A stretch of DNA of 64,000 bases, from contig CAYTPZ010000006.1 of assembly GCA_964440095.1 (NCBI GenBank), positions 1 to 64,000 on the forward strand, written 5' to 3'. The notes under the pieces were generated by a model that saw nothing but the letters and a program-made list of their open reading frames with translations, was not told the origin of the DNA and searched no databases. The translations under genes were made by a program, and so were the position numbers. This document shows, piece by piece, positions 49,878 through 59,600 of this stretch. This DNA is from JACNKJ01 sp964440095. Its GTDB lineage: Bacteria > Krumholzibacteriota > Krumholzibacteriia > JACNKJ01. The stretch's first letter is position 1. Each line of letters begins with the position of its first letter.

Positions 49878-49914
49878 GGCGGGGTTGATGCCCTAAGCAA
49901 GAAGAGGAGTACCC

Positions 49915-51306
49915 GTGAGTACCGAGGAGAAGAAGCGTTTGCGTCGTCCGGACCTGGAAACGGTCTACACGATCAATGAAGACGGTTCGAGAAACTTCCT
50001 ACACCCCGCCGACGTCCAGGGACGCTGGCAGGTCAGGAAGAACATTCTCTTTGCCTTCCTCGTCGTGATCTATGTAGGCCTTCCTTGGCTTCAGGTTGGC
50101 GGCCATCCAGCTGTGCACGTGGACATTCCGGGAAGGCTGGCCTATCTCTTTGGCCTGTCCTTCAGCAACCAGGATTTCTACCTGCTCTTTTTCCCACTCG
50201 TGGGCATCGGCTTCTCGCTTTTTGTTCTGACGGCGCTCTGGGGACGCATCTGGTGCGGATATGCCTGTCCCCAGACTGTTTTCATGGAGGGCATCTTCCG
50301 CAAGTTCGAGCGGCTCATCGAGGGTCCCAGGGACAAGCGCATCCGGCGCAACCTGGGGCCCTGGACGGGCGGCAAGCTCGGGCGCAAGATTATCAAGTGG
50401 ATCATCTTCGTGGGTATTTCAGCGGGAATCGCCCATGCCTTTCTTTCCTACTTCATTCCCGCAAGGGAACTGTACTCGATTATCTGGAAAGGCCCGGCGG
50501 GCCATGGCGTGGCCTTCGGCTGGACGGTTTTCTGGACCGTCCTCATGGCCTTCAACTTCCTGTGGTTCCGTGAACAGACCTGTCTGATTCTCTGTCCCTA
50601 TGGCCGCCTGCAAAGCGCGCTCATCGACGACGACACCGTGGTCATCGGCTATGATGAAAACCGTGGTGAACCTCGCGAGAGGGGCGTGGACAAGGGCGGC
50701 GATTGCATCGACTGTTACCGTTGCGTGGCGGTCTGCCCCACGGGCATCGACATTCGCGCGGGACTGCAGATGGAATGCGTGGGCTGCGCCAATTGCATCG
50801 ACGCCTGCGACGACATGATGGAGCGCATCGGCAAGCCAAAGGGCTTGGTGCGATACGACTCCCTCAAAGGGCTCAATGGTCTCAAGCAGCGCTTCTTCAG
50901 GCCGCGCGTTTACGGATACATGGCCTTCGCCCTTATCTGGGCTGTGGGCGCTTTCCTGGCCATCGGGCAGCGCACGAATTTCGAAGCCAAGAGCGTTCGG
51001 TCCTCGGGCTTGCCGTTCCAACTGGTGGGCGACGATCTGCGCAATCTCTATACCCTGCACATCCAGAATAAGACGGATGAATCGCGCATCTATCTGGTTT
51101 CATTCGGCGGAGCGGAAGGCCCCGAGCCCGAGATGCTCATTTCGCAAACTCGTTTGGCGCTGGCGCCCTTCGAAGTGGCCAACGTTCCCATCTTCGCCAC
51201 CTTGCCTCGTGCGGACTATCCCGGTACCTTCCCCATGGAAATCGCCGTGACCGACTCACTGAGCGGCGAAGTCAAACCCGTCACCTTCAATTTCCGGGGG
51301 CCATGA
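49915..51306 (+). CDS. ccoG: CcoG, Fe-S protein for cbb3 oxidase copper maturation
   Basis: A membrane Fe-S protein proposed to reduce Cu(II) for oxidase assembly. N-terminal RRPDLETVYTINEDGSRNFLHPADVQGR and WGRIWCGYACPQTVFME are family hallmarks. Two Cys-rich ferredoxin clusters follow (CIDCYRCVAVCP and CVGCANCIDACD), then a C-terminal Ig-like domain (about 365-463). Start is a GTG with AGAGGAG upstream. It is followed by a 40-codon membrane peptide gene. Confidence 0.95.
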   Translation: MSTEEKKRLRRPDLETVYTINEDGSRNFLHPADVQGRWQVRKNILFAFLVVIYVGLPWLQVGGHPAVHVDIPGRLAYLFGLSFSNQDFYLLFFPLVGIGFSLFVLTALWGRIWCGYACPQTVFMEGIFRKFERLIEGPRDKRIRRNLGPWTGGKLGRKIIKWIIFVGISAGIAHAFLSYFIPARELYSIIWKGPAGHGVAFGWTVFWTVLMAFNFLWFREQTCLILCPYGRLQSALIDDDTVVIGYDENRGEPRERGVDKGGDCIDCYRCVAVCPTGIDIRAGLQMECVGCANCIDACDDMMERIGKPKGLVRYDSLKGLNGLKQRFFRPRVYGYMAFALIWAVGAFLAIGQRTNFEAKSVRSSGLPFQLVGDDLRNLYTLHIQNKTDESRIYLVSFGGAEGPEPEMLISQTRLALAPFEVANVPIFATLPRADYPGTFPMEIAVTDSLSGEVKPVTFNFRGP

Positions 51307-51307
51307 C

Positions 51308-51430
51308 ATGCGCGAGTGGATTCGAGAGCGTCCCTGGATATGGATCGTCCTGCTGCTCACGTTTTTCGTGATCTTGGACATCATCTTTGTGATTATTGCG
51401 GTCAAAAATCACCCGACACTTGTGAATTGA
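51308..51430 (+). CDS. 40-residue single-helix membrane peptide after CcoG
   Basis: A short frame starting one base past the ccoG stop. It has a charged start (MREWIRERP) and one strongly hydrophobic helix (WIWIVLLLTFFVILDIIFVI), and ends AVKNHPTLVN. It occupies the place where other cbb3 clusters carry CcoH/FixH, but is much shorter. It may be an accessory subunit or a trimmed CcoH; it is too short to decide. Confidence 0.55.
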   Translation: MREWIRERPWIWIVLLLTFFVILDIIFVIIAVKNHPTLVN

Positions 51431-51645
51431 TAGGCTCTCGAAACATATCGCGCCCCCTGTGCTGCCTGGCACTCTTCTGTTTGACCATGGCCATCCCGAG
51501 CCGAACTCTGGCGTCAAACAGTGTTGAGAGAACGGGCGATGTAATCCAATTCGCAATTCCAGCCGCGGCATTGACCAGTACATATCTGGTGCACGACGAT
51601 GAAGCGCGTGGAACCTACGGGTTTCGTGTGGAGAAGCGCTGGTAA
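51427..51645 (+). pseudogene. truncated secreted-protein remnant, possibly PAP2 phosphatase
   Basis: Frame from a TTG overlapping the previous stop: a signal-like segment (LCCLALFCLTMAIPSRTLA) followed by RTGDVIQFAIPAAALTSTYLVHDDEARG, which resembles the start of secreted PAP2-type phosphatases, then it ends after ~72 codons. No ribosome site is seen. The identification is weak. Confidence 0.35.
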
Positions 51646-51665
51646 CCGCCCATGCCTGGAGGATA

Positions 51666-52124
51666 ATGCTGCACATCTTCGTGGATGCAGATGCCTGCCC
51701 CGTCAAAGACGAAATCTATCGTGTGGCGGCCCGCTACAATCTTGAAGTAACTCTCGTGGCGAATTCTTGGATGCGCATTCCCAGCGAAACCTGGCTAAAG
51801 CTCGAAGTCGTGGAAGATGGCCCCGATGTGGCCGACGATTGGATCGTCGAGCATGTGGAGCCCCTCGACCTCGTAATCACGGGCGACATTCCTCTGGCCA
51901 GTCGTTGCCTGAAGAAGGGCGCCCGGGTCTTGGGCAATACGGGCAAGCCATTCACGGAGGACAACATCGCCGGGGTGCTGGCAATGCGGGATCTATTGAC
52001 GGACTACCGCGACGCAGGGGGAAAAACCGGCGGTCCAGCGCCGCTGAGAAAACAGGGTCGCTCGCTGTTTCTGCAGCAACTTGATCAGATGATTATAGCT
52101 ATTAGGAAGGAGACCAACTTCTAG
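51666..52124 (+). CDS. YaiI/YqxD family protein (UPF0178)
   Basis: A 152-residue cytoplasmic protein of the UPF0178/DUF188 family, related to PIN-type nucleases. Family signatures: IFVDADACPVKDEI at the start, ITGDIPLASRCLKKGARVL, GKPFTEDNI and the Arg/Lys-rich end. The biochemical role is not established. The ATG is preceded by GGAGG. Confidence 0.93.
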   Translation: MLHIFVDADACPVKDEIYRVAARYNLEVTLVANSWMRIPSETWLKLEVVEDGPDVADDWIVEHVEPLDLVITGDIPLASRCLKKGARVLGNTGKPFTEDNIAGVLAMRDLLTDYRDAGGKTGGPAPLRKQGRSLFLQQLDQMIIAIRKETNF

Positions 52125-52164
52125 CGTAGTCAGGACTATCAATCGACAACTGACTTACAAGATC

Positions 52165-53427
52165 TTACTCCGCCATCTGCTCCCAGACCACTTCGGCGGC
52201 CAGACGCATGCCGATGGCGATAGCCTCTTCCGGAATGTCCAGGTTGCTACGGTGCAGAGCCATCTCACGATCGGGACGCCCAACCCCTAGCCTGAACTGG
52301 AAGCCCGGAACTTCGCGAGCGAAGTAGGCGAAGTCTTCGCCGCCCATCCCCGCCGGATAGGTGTACTCGTTTTCCGGTCCGAGGATGCGGCGGAAAACCT
52401 CACGGCATTCCTGGACCAGCTCGGGGTTGTTAAAGCCCGCCGCCGTGCCCATGTAGTACTCCAACTCGGGTTCGGGCGCGCCGACCGAAGCGGCAATGCC
52501 GTTCACAAGACGCTCGATTTTTTCAGGCAGAGCTTCACGGGTTTCATCGTCCAGGCTACGCACCGTGGCCTCTAGCACCACTTCATCGGGAATCACATTC
52601 CTCTTTGTACCGCCCTCGATGCGGCCCACGGAAATGACGCAGTGATGGTTCACATCCATTTGCCGAGCGACGAGGCTCTCGAAGCCCAGGATCATCTTGG
52701 CCGCCAGACTCACCGGATCCACCGACTTGTGCGGATAGGCACCGTGCCCGCCCACGCCCTTAACCTTGAGAACGAATCCATCCACGTTGGCTGTGGAGGG
52801 ACCGGGATGTGAGCCCACCCGCCCCAGGGGAATGCTCGTGTGATCATGAATGGCCAGCACGCACTTGGGCCGCCGACCCTCTTCAAAGATGCCGGCTTCG
52901 AGCAGGGTCAGTGCGCCGGCGCCAATCTCCTCGGCCGGCTCTCCGATAAACAACAAGGTGCCGGGCATCTCGTGGCGAACATCCGAAAGCATGCGCGTCA
53001 TGTTCAGGGCCACGGCCATATGCAGATCGTGACCGCAGGCGTGCATGACGCCGGTCACTCGCCCGCTGCGCAGCGTGTCCACACGCTGGCAGGAAAACTC
53101 CAAGCCCGTTTCCTCGGTGATGGGCAGCCCGTCCATATCGGTGCGCCAGGCCACGATGGGTCCGGGCTTTCCGCCCTTGAGCATGGCCACAACACCCGTG
53201 CTCCAATCGCCCTCTACAAGTTCCACGCCGGGAATGGACGCCAGGTTTTCCCGCAACCAAGCCTGGGTTTCATATTCCTTCATGGATAGTTCCGCATGCT
53301 CATGGGCCCAGCGCCGATCGGCGATGGCCTGCTCTTCGTACTTGGCAACCAGGGCTTCAAAGTCGGGACGCTCGGCCAGGGCCGACGTGGCGAGAATCAT
53401 GGCTAGCAGGAAAAGGACGGATCTCAT
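52165..53427 (-). CDS. secreted M20 family amidohydrolase (IAA-amino-acid/hippurate hydrolase type)
   Basis: A metal-dependent amidohydrolase with a signal peptide (1-18), so likely periplasmic. Landmarks: WRTDMDGLPITEETGLEF, CGHDLHMA (metal ligands), GEPAEEIGAGA, the dimerisation domain around VKGVGGHGAYPHK, and a final metal His (HRSNLDIPEEAI). Such enzymes remove acyl groups from N-acyl amino acids. It shares ATGA overlap with the RNA methyltransferase gene upstream but has its own AGGAG. Confidence 0.93.
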   Translation of the reverse strand: MRSVLFLLAMILATSALAERPDFEALVAKYEEQAIADRRWAHEHAELSMKEYETQAWLRENLASIPGVELVEGDWSTGVVAMLKGGKPGPIVAWRTDMDGLPITEETGLEFSCQRVDTLRSGRVTGVMHACGHDLHMAVALNMTRMLSDVRHEMPGTLLFIGEPAEEIGAGALTLLEAGIFEEGRRPKCVLAIHDHTSIPLGRVGSHPGPSTANVDGFVLKVKGVGGHGAYPHKSVDPVSLAAKMILGFESLVARQMDVNHHCVISVGRIEGGTKRNVIPDEVVLEATVRSLDDETREALPEKIERLVNGIAASVGAPEPELEYYMGTAAGFNNPELVQECREVFRRILGPENEYTYPAGMGGEDFAYFAREVPGFQFRLGVGRPDREMALHRSNLDIPEEAIAIGMRLAAEVVWEQMAE

Positions 53428-54377
53428 ACGTCGCTCCTAGTCGGGATGCTGGTTTTCTTTCGGATCAGGGCCAGGAAGAACCCTTCGAACAGCCCATCGG
53501 GCAGAACGCGCCGTGCAGCGCTGATTTCGGGAGCAAAGCTTCGGCTCTCCCACTCCGAGAGTCCATTTTGCACGTTTTTCAAGGGAAGGTCCAGAGGCAC
53601 TATTTCGAGCACGCCTTCAAAACGGGAGAGTAGTTTGTCGAGAATGCCCTCGTTTTCCTCAGGTGCGAAGGTGCAGGTGGAGTAGGCCATGATTCCGCCG
53701 GGTCTCAGCATGCGAATGGCTGATATGGCCAGGCGGAATTGCACCCTTTTCATTTCGCGAATCTTCCTCGGGCTCCAATAGGCATAGCTTTTAGGGTCAT
53801 TCACACGAAATCGGCCTTCGGATGAACAGGGCGCATCGAGCAGGATCTTATGGAAACTCTCCTCACGCCCACGCCAGAAACCCGTGCCGTCGGCCATGCG
53901 GGTTTCCACTTCGGGAGCGGCCTGTGATTTGAGATTGGCCTTGAGCTTGAAGAAGCGGCCACGATTCTTCTCCACCGCTGTCAGGCGCGCACCCGTGGCG
54001 GCCAACTGCAATGTCTTGCTACCTGGTGCGGCAGCGAGATCGAGTACATCCTCACCCGCTTGGGCGTCCAGCAATATGGGCGGCAGCATGCTCGAAGGAT
54101 TTTGAATCCACAGGCGCCCTTCCGACCAGGCGGCATGCTCGGTTAGTGCACGACGTTGATCAGCAGGCACGGTGAATGTGCCCGATGGATAATCGAGATC
54201 ACTGATTTCGAAAGCGGCGCTCTCAAGTTCTAGACGAAGATCCGCAGCGTTGCACTTGAGCAGGTTCGGCCGAAACACCGTGGGCGCTTCGCTTTGAAAT
54301 GCGCTTAGCGCAGTTGCAAGGACCGACGGTTCCAATATGCGACCGAGGCGCTCCAGGAATATTTCGGGTAAGCTCAT
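53424..54377 (-). CDS. NOL1/NOP2/Sun-family RNA cytosine methyltransferase
   Basis: A SAM-dependent RNA m5C methyltransferase (RsmB/RsmF group). It has the SAM site LDLAAAPGSKTLQLA (about 110-125), motif IV LDAPCSSEG and motif VI YSTCTFAPEENE, each with a Cys used in catalysis and release. At 317 residues it lacks the NusB-like N domain of RsmB, so it is more like RsmF-type or archaeal forms. It is divergent from the AlkD-like gene and overlaps the amidohydrolase start. Confidence 0.92.
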   Translation of the reverse strand: MSLPEIFLERLGRILEPSVLATALSAFQSEAPTVFRPNLLKCNAADLRLELESAAFEISDLDYPSGTFTVPADQRRALTEHAAWSEGRLWIQNPSSMLPPILLDAQAGEDVLDLAAAPGSKTLQLAATGARLTAVEKNRGRFFKLKANLKSQAAPEVETRMADGTGFWRGREESFHKILLDAPCSSEGRFRVNDPKSYAYWSPRKIREMKRVQFRLAISAIRMLRPGGIMAYSTCTFAPEENEGILDKLLSRFEGVLEIVPLDLPLKNVQNGLSEWESRSFAPEISAARRVLPDGLFEGFFLALIRKKTSIPTRSDV

Positions 54378-54422
54378 GAAATCATCCTAGCATGCTCGCC
54401 CAGGGCGGAATAGAATACACTC

Positions 54423-55115
54423 ATGAAAGATCTAACTAAATTCGTTCAGGACGAACTCGCCGCGCTGGCCGATCCGGTCAAGGCCGTCCCCATGGCCGCC
54501 TACATGAAAACCGATATGCCATTCTACGGGGTACAGAAACCGGTACGCGCGAAATTGGAAAAAGCACTGATCCGCAAGTTCAAGGCGACAACCCGTACGG
54601 AATACAGGCAAGCCGTTCTGGCACTTTGGCAACTACCTCATCGCGAAGAAAAGTATTTGGCCATTCATTTCGCGGCAGGCCATGCGGATTTCGTGGATGT
54701 GGCGAGTATTCCCCTCTACAAGCGGCTCATTCAGGAAGGTGCATGGTGGGATTTCGTCGACGGAATCGCCACGGCCCTGATAGGTGTGGCCCTGCGCAAT
54801 AATCCCGAGAGAGTCTGGCCGAGCATGGACGAATGGATCGAAGACCATGACTTCTGGCTTCGCCGAACGGCCATCCTCTGTCAACTCGGCTTCAAGAAGG
54901 AGACCGACTCAGGCCGCTTGTTCGACTATTGCCTGCGCCGTGCCCATGAAAAAGAGTTCTTCATTCGCAAAGCCATCGGATGGGCCCTGCGCGATTACTC
55001 TTACGCCGAACCTGCCCGTGTGAAAGTATTCCTGTTGAAAAATCAAGCCCGCCTATCCGGACTCAGCTTCCGCGAGGGGGCCAAGCAGCTAAAAAGAAAG
55101 GGGCTTTTCGACTAG
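54423..55115 (+). CDS. AlkD-type DNA alkylation repair protein
   Basis: A HEAT-repeat DNA glycosylase that removes N3- and N7-alkylated purines. The 230 residues and the motifs MAAYMKTDMPFYGVQKPVR, WWDFVDGIA, and DHDFWLRRTAILCQL with KAIGWALRDYS match the AlkD family, including the conserved Trp and Asp residues around the DNA cleft. It is divergent from the methyltransferase gene, with 45 bp between them. Confidence 0.93.
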   Translation: MKDLTKFVQDELAALADPVKAVPMAAYMKTDMPFYGVQKPVRAKLEKALIRKFKATTRTEYRQAVLALWQLPHREEKYLAIHFAAGHADFVDVASIPLYKRLIQEGAWWDFVDGIATALIGVALRNNPERVWPSMDEWIEDHDFWLRRTAILCQLGFKKETDSGRLFDYCLRRAHEKEFFIRKAIGWALRDYSYAEPARVKVFLLKNQARLSGLSFREGAKQLKRKGLFD

Positions 55116-55314
55116 TCCTGGGTCGCCGTGATTGCCAGGAAGCGTTCATCCTCCCAGTAGGGTTTCAGACCCTTGTCCGTGCGGGCGCGGGCGCCAAGTT
55201 GAGGATCAAAGCCCACTCCTGCCACATGTTGAAAATGCGCCTGAGTTCGGCAATGGGACTGGCATGATCATCCACACGTAAATCGCCGTAGCCACCATCC
55301 TTGGTCAGGCGATA
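55112..55314 (-). pseudogene. frameshifted C-terminal remnant, DUF1028-like
   Basis: Minus-strand coding remains in two frames. The first, starting after an in-frame TAG, reads YRLTKDGGYGDLRVDDHASPIAEL-type sequence, close to the DUF1028 core (DLRVDDHxxPIxELRRL). The second frame picks up from DPQLGARARTDKGLKPYW to ITATQD with a stop. It looks like a decayed C terminus of a DUF1028 (Ntn-hydrolase) gene; the N-terminal part is absent. Confidence 0.4.
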
Positions 55315-55386
55315 CTACACTTTCGCGCAGCCTTCGCCAATCCCCCCTGCTTGACGAAGGCCGCCCCGTTCTTTAGGATGCGCGCC

Positions 55387-56508
55387 ATGAAACCAATCTA
55401 CTTAGACTACAACGCAACCACACCTGTGGACCCTCGGGTAGCCGAAGCCATGCTGCCCTACCTCACCGAGCACTTCGGAAACCCATCCAGTTCGCATGTT
55501 TATGGACAACGCACCCGTGAGGCCGTGGATCGAGCTCGAAAGCAGGTGGCGGCACTTCTAGGCGCATCGCCTGCCGAGATCATTTTCACCAGCGGTGGAT
55601 CGGAATCCAACAACCTGGCCATCAAGGGTGTAGCCGAAGCCTACGCTGACAAGGGACGACATATCATCACCTCGGCGGTGGAGCATCCTGCGGTGACAGA
55701 GGTTTGTCAAAACCTACAGTCGCGTGGTTGGCGGGTGGAAACCCTGGGCGTGGATAGCACCGGACTCTTGGATCCCGGCACTGTTGAGCAGGCTCTTAGC
55801 GACGAGACAGTGCTGGTCACGGTGATGCACGCCAATAACGAAGTGGGCAGCATCCAGGCCATCGCGGACATCGCGAAACTGACCCATGCTCGCGGGGCAC
55901 TCATGCATACGGACGCGGCCCAATCCATCGGGAAAATACCGGTGATAATCGATGAGTTAGGCGCGGATCTACTTTCCATGGCCGGGCACAAACTCTACGC
56001 GCCCAAGGGCGTTGGCGCGCTCTACGCTCGCAAGGGCGTCACGCTGACCAAACAAACCCATGGTGCAGATCACGAGGGCAACCTGCGCGCAGGCACGGAG
56101 AACGTGTTGGAAATCGTAGGCATGGGCATGGCCAGCGAACTTGCGAGTGAGTACCTAGCAGATACTCCTGCCAAACTATCAGCCCTTCGCAATCGACTCG
56201 AGGAAGGCCTGCGCTCCCGCTACCCAAATCTTGTGGTGAACGGAAAGCTGGATGGCCGTCTACCCAATACGGCCAGCGTTTCTTTTCCTGGAATGGAAGC
56301 TTCAACCCTCTTGGCTGGGCTCTCGGGTGTAGCCGCTTCCGCCGGAGCCGCCTGCCATGCCGACTGCGTGTCGGCCGTGCTGGCGGCCATGAATGTTCCC
56401 CTGGAAATCGCCAGGGGCACGCTCAGGTTATCGGTGGGTCGCTTCACCACGGAATCAGAAATTGACCGGGCCGTGGATCTCATCATCAAGGCTCTCGAAT
56501 CTAACTAG
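55387..56508 (+). CDS. cysteine desulfurase (NifS/IscS family)
   Basis: A PLP enzyme that takes sulfur from cysteine as a persulfide. It starts at MKPIYLDYNATTPVDPRVAEAM, with AGGA 8 bp upstream. It has TSGGSESNNLAIKG, the HTDAAQSIGKIP block, and the Schiff-base Lys in SMAGHKLYAPKG. The catalytic Cys lies in AGAACHADC, so it carries two nearby Cys rather than the SSGSACxSG form. It could feed Fe-S or tRNA thiolation, and such enzymes can also supply selenium for SelD, but there is no direct link here. No IscU or SufE is adjacent. Confidence 0.93.
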   Translation: MKPIYLDYNATTPVDPRVAEAMLPYLTEHFGNPSSSHVYGQRTREAVDRARKQVAALLGASPAEIIFTSGGSESNNLAIKGVAEAYADKGRHIITSAVEHPAVTEVCQNLQSRGWRVETLGVDSTGLLDPGTVEQALSDETVLVTVMHANNEVGSIQAIADIAKLTHARGALMHTDAAQSIGKIPVIIDELGADLLSMAGHKLYAPKGVGALYARKGVTLTKQTHGADHEGNLRAGTENVLEIVGMGMASELASEYLADTPAKLSALRNRLEEGLRSRYPNLVVNGKLDGRLPNTASVSFPGMEASTLLAGLSGVAASAGAACHADCVSAVLAAMNVPLEIARGTLRLSVGRFTTESEIDRAVDLIIKALESN

Positions 56509-56612
56509 AGAAGCCCACTCCCGTCGCTTGCGAAAATTGAAATCCAATCCGCGCGTATTGCAGGCCTGCTTTCACAACAGTAGCGGATGCGGTAGTAACC
56601 GCGAGTTTAGAA

Positions 56613-56646
56613 AAAAAATAACGGGGAAGGCAGGACTCCTTCCCCG
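56613..56646 (-). terminator. Rho-independent terminator after second C25 peptidase
   Basis: A 9-bp stem CGGGGAAGG / CCTTCCCCG (56622-56630 and 56638-56646) with 7-nt loop, followed on the minus strand by a T-rich tract (T8 at 56611-56618). The rest of 56509-56697 has no gene. Confidence 0.85.
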
Positions 56647-56697
56647 AACGTTTTGCGAAGCTCTAGTGAGGGAAAGGCGTCCTGCTTCCCACGATTC

Positions 56698-59600
56698 TTA
56701 TTTCAACATCAACATCTTGCTGGTCAACACTTCCTCACCGAAGACGATTCGGCTGAAGTAGATGCCACTGGAAACGGCTTGGCCGGCACCGTCTCTGCCC
56801 AGCCATTCCATTTCGTGATAACCGGCATCCATGTTTCCACTGGCCAGGGTGACAACGCGTCGTCCCTGGACGTCATAGACAGCCAGATCCACCTTGCCGC
56901 TCGTGGGTAAGGCGAAGCGCAGGGTCGTCTTCGGGTTGAAAGGATTCGGGAAGTTCGCGCCCAATGCCAAGCGTGCGGGAATGGCACCTTCGTCCACATC
57001 AGTCTGGATAGACCAGCTGGCGTTCAGGAAGACATCATCCACGGCCGCTTCCAGGAGAGAGTTCGCACCCTCGTCGGAGGCGACAAAGCGAATCTGTACG
57101 GTCGAGCTGAAGGTGATGAATTCCTCCAAATTGAAGCTCATGGGGACCCAGGACTCATCCGACACATTGGTGTGCTCCAGGCTCACCCAATTGACGCCGT
57201 CCGATGTAACGTCCACATCCCAATAGTCATCGCCCGCGTTGACGCCCTTGTCTTCGGTGTACCAGCGCCAATAGCTGAAATGCGCCGAAATTGCTCCGTC
57301 CAGGTTGAAGACCGGACTGAGCAGAGTGGTCGTACCGCCATCCACATCGTTCTCGCCGACCGCACCACCCACGCTGCCCTGGCCCGTCACGAAGCACATG
57401 GTGCCCGGCGCTGGCGTGTGATCATCTTCGGGCTGGATCTGATAACCGTTGTACTCGGTTCCATTGGGATCAACGCGCGTCCAGATACCGGTTGCCGCAT
57501 CGTCGCCCGGCGCTCCAACAGTCCAGCCACGATCCTGTTCGAAATCATCGAACCAGCCGCCCACGGGAAGATCGAACTGGATGTTGTCCAACAAGCCACT
57601 TTCCCCGCTAACGGAGACGATGAATTCGATGATGGAGGGTTCGGGGCAATCCGGGCTGATTTCAATTTCGAACTCGGCCATGAGAGCTTCACCGCCCATG
57701 GGAATCGCCGCCGACTCACCAAAGGAATCGAGAATGCTGACATCAGTATTCGAGCACAGGAAGTTACCGGTCAGGGCTTCGCAGTCAGATGAGCCATTGT
57801 TGGCGATCATCACGCGGAGAGCGAAGCGCTCGCCGGCGTCAGCGGTTCCACTGCCATTTCCGTAGGGAAGATCGATCACCATAATCGACTCACCCGATAG
57901 TTGTGGTGCCTGAGCGGACAAGCTGAATCCCATGTCCCAATCATGGCCGGTTCCGAACACAGCCACATCGAAGTGGACGAGATGTCCGTCGGGAATATCG
58001 CCATCCACTTCAAAGTCGTAGAGCACTGAGTTGCTTGCCACCCCATCGGCGGGAATGTCGGGGTAAGCCGAGCTCCAAACACCGAAGGAGATGTAGGGAT
58101 CATCCGTCGTGATCTCAGCATAGACGCCCGTGGCGGTCTCCACGCCGACATTTTCCAAGGCCAAGGTCAGGGAAACATGTTCGCCTTCGTCAAGAATGCC
58201 GTCGTCATCACCGTCGGCATCCAGAACCAGCAAACTGTCGAAGACCAGATAGGGACCGCTCGGCGGAAGTACTTCCACCGTTTCCATAGCCGTGACCTTG
58301 TTGTAAGCGGTGACCGTCAAAGTCAAGGTCATGGGTTCCGCAGGAGCTTCACTCATGGTGATGCTCGCCATGCCAGCACCATTTGTCACGGCGCTTCCAT
58401 AGAGTACGCCGTCAGCGTAGAGAGCGCAGAGTGCGCCTTCCACTCCGGGAATCGAGACTTCGTACTCGCTCATGCCGATGAAAAGCGCGCCGGAGTGGTT
58501 CAGGGCCAGGGCCGTCGGCTGCATGGTGCGTACAGCCAGAGAAGGATCACCGAAGATGGTCCAGTTCTCGAACTCGTTCACGCCGCTGCTGCCGTACTCG
58601 TCGATCATCTGGCAGGAACCGTTGAAGTAGAGACCACCGATGGTGCGCATCTGATCGTTCACGAGCAGATCCACAACCTCGTCCTGCCCGCACATGGGCG
58701 GGCTCCAGCTCTGACTGATGTAGGACATGTAAACAGCGACAGCACCCGTGGGCGTGCCGCCGTTGGTGGCCCGGAGCCAGGCTTCCGCGTAGCAGGTCGT
58801 GCTCGTGAAGGTTCCGTTATTGCAAGCCACGCTGCAGATGAAGGGCAGCTTGTTATCGTTGGTCAGGGCGTTCACATGGGTGTTTGAAAACCCCGTGGTG
58901 GACCATGAGGTGGTGCTGCCATGGCCTGTGTAGTTCGCGTGACCGCGTCCGGTGTTGAAACCGGCCGTGACCTGCGCCGCGGTTCCGCTGGGCTGGTAAA
59001 TCTGGTCCACGCCTGAGTAGCCGTAGCCAAGTAGTTTGCCGCGAATAACATCGGAATGTTCGTTGTCAGACTCTCCGTCATCACCCGGGCCTTCATTGGA
59101 TGCGACACCCATGCCGTACTGCATCCAGTTTTCACCACCGGCAACGTCTCGTTCGTAGTGAATGGTGCGCTCAACCTGGGTTGCGACCTGGGTTGCATTC
59201 TCGGCGGAAAAGCGCCCCACGAAAATATCCGGATAACTGTCGCTACCGGCCAGCAGCGAATACATGGGGTCGGATCCACTGCTGGGAATGGGAATCTGGG
59301 GGCCGTCGCCCACCAGCAGCACGTAGCCCAGATCGCCGGTGTTGTATTCGTTCTGAATGTAGGCCTTGATCTGCGTGGCCGTGGTACCAGTCTCGCTCGT
59401 TCCCACCAACTTGGTGTCGATGCCCTTCTGCATCTTCCAGTCCACCAGGGGCTGCATGTTCGAGACGAATGCATCGTAGGCCACAATAAGCAGACTGCCG
59501 TCTTCGAGCACGGGCGTATAACGATCGCCGGCACCGAAGTTCAGGAAGTGTCCCTCATACATCTTGGCAAACTGGGAGTCCATCTTCTCGGGCTCGCTCA

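Noticed and set aside
56611..56618. A-tract as poly-A repeat or phase-variable site
   Set aside because: It is simply the T-tract of the minus-strand terminator.
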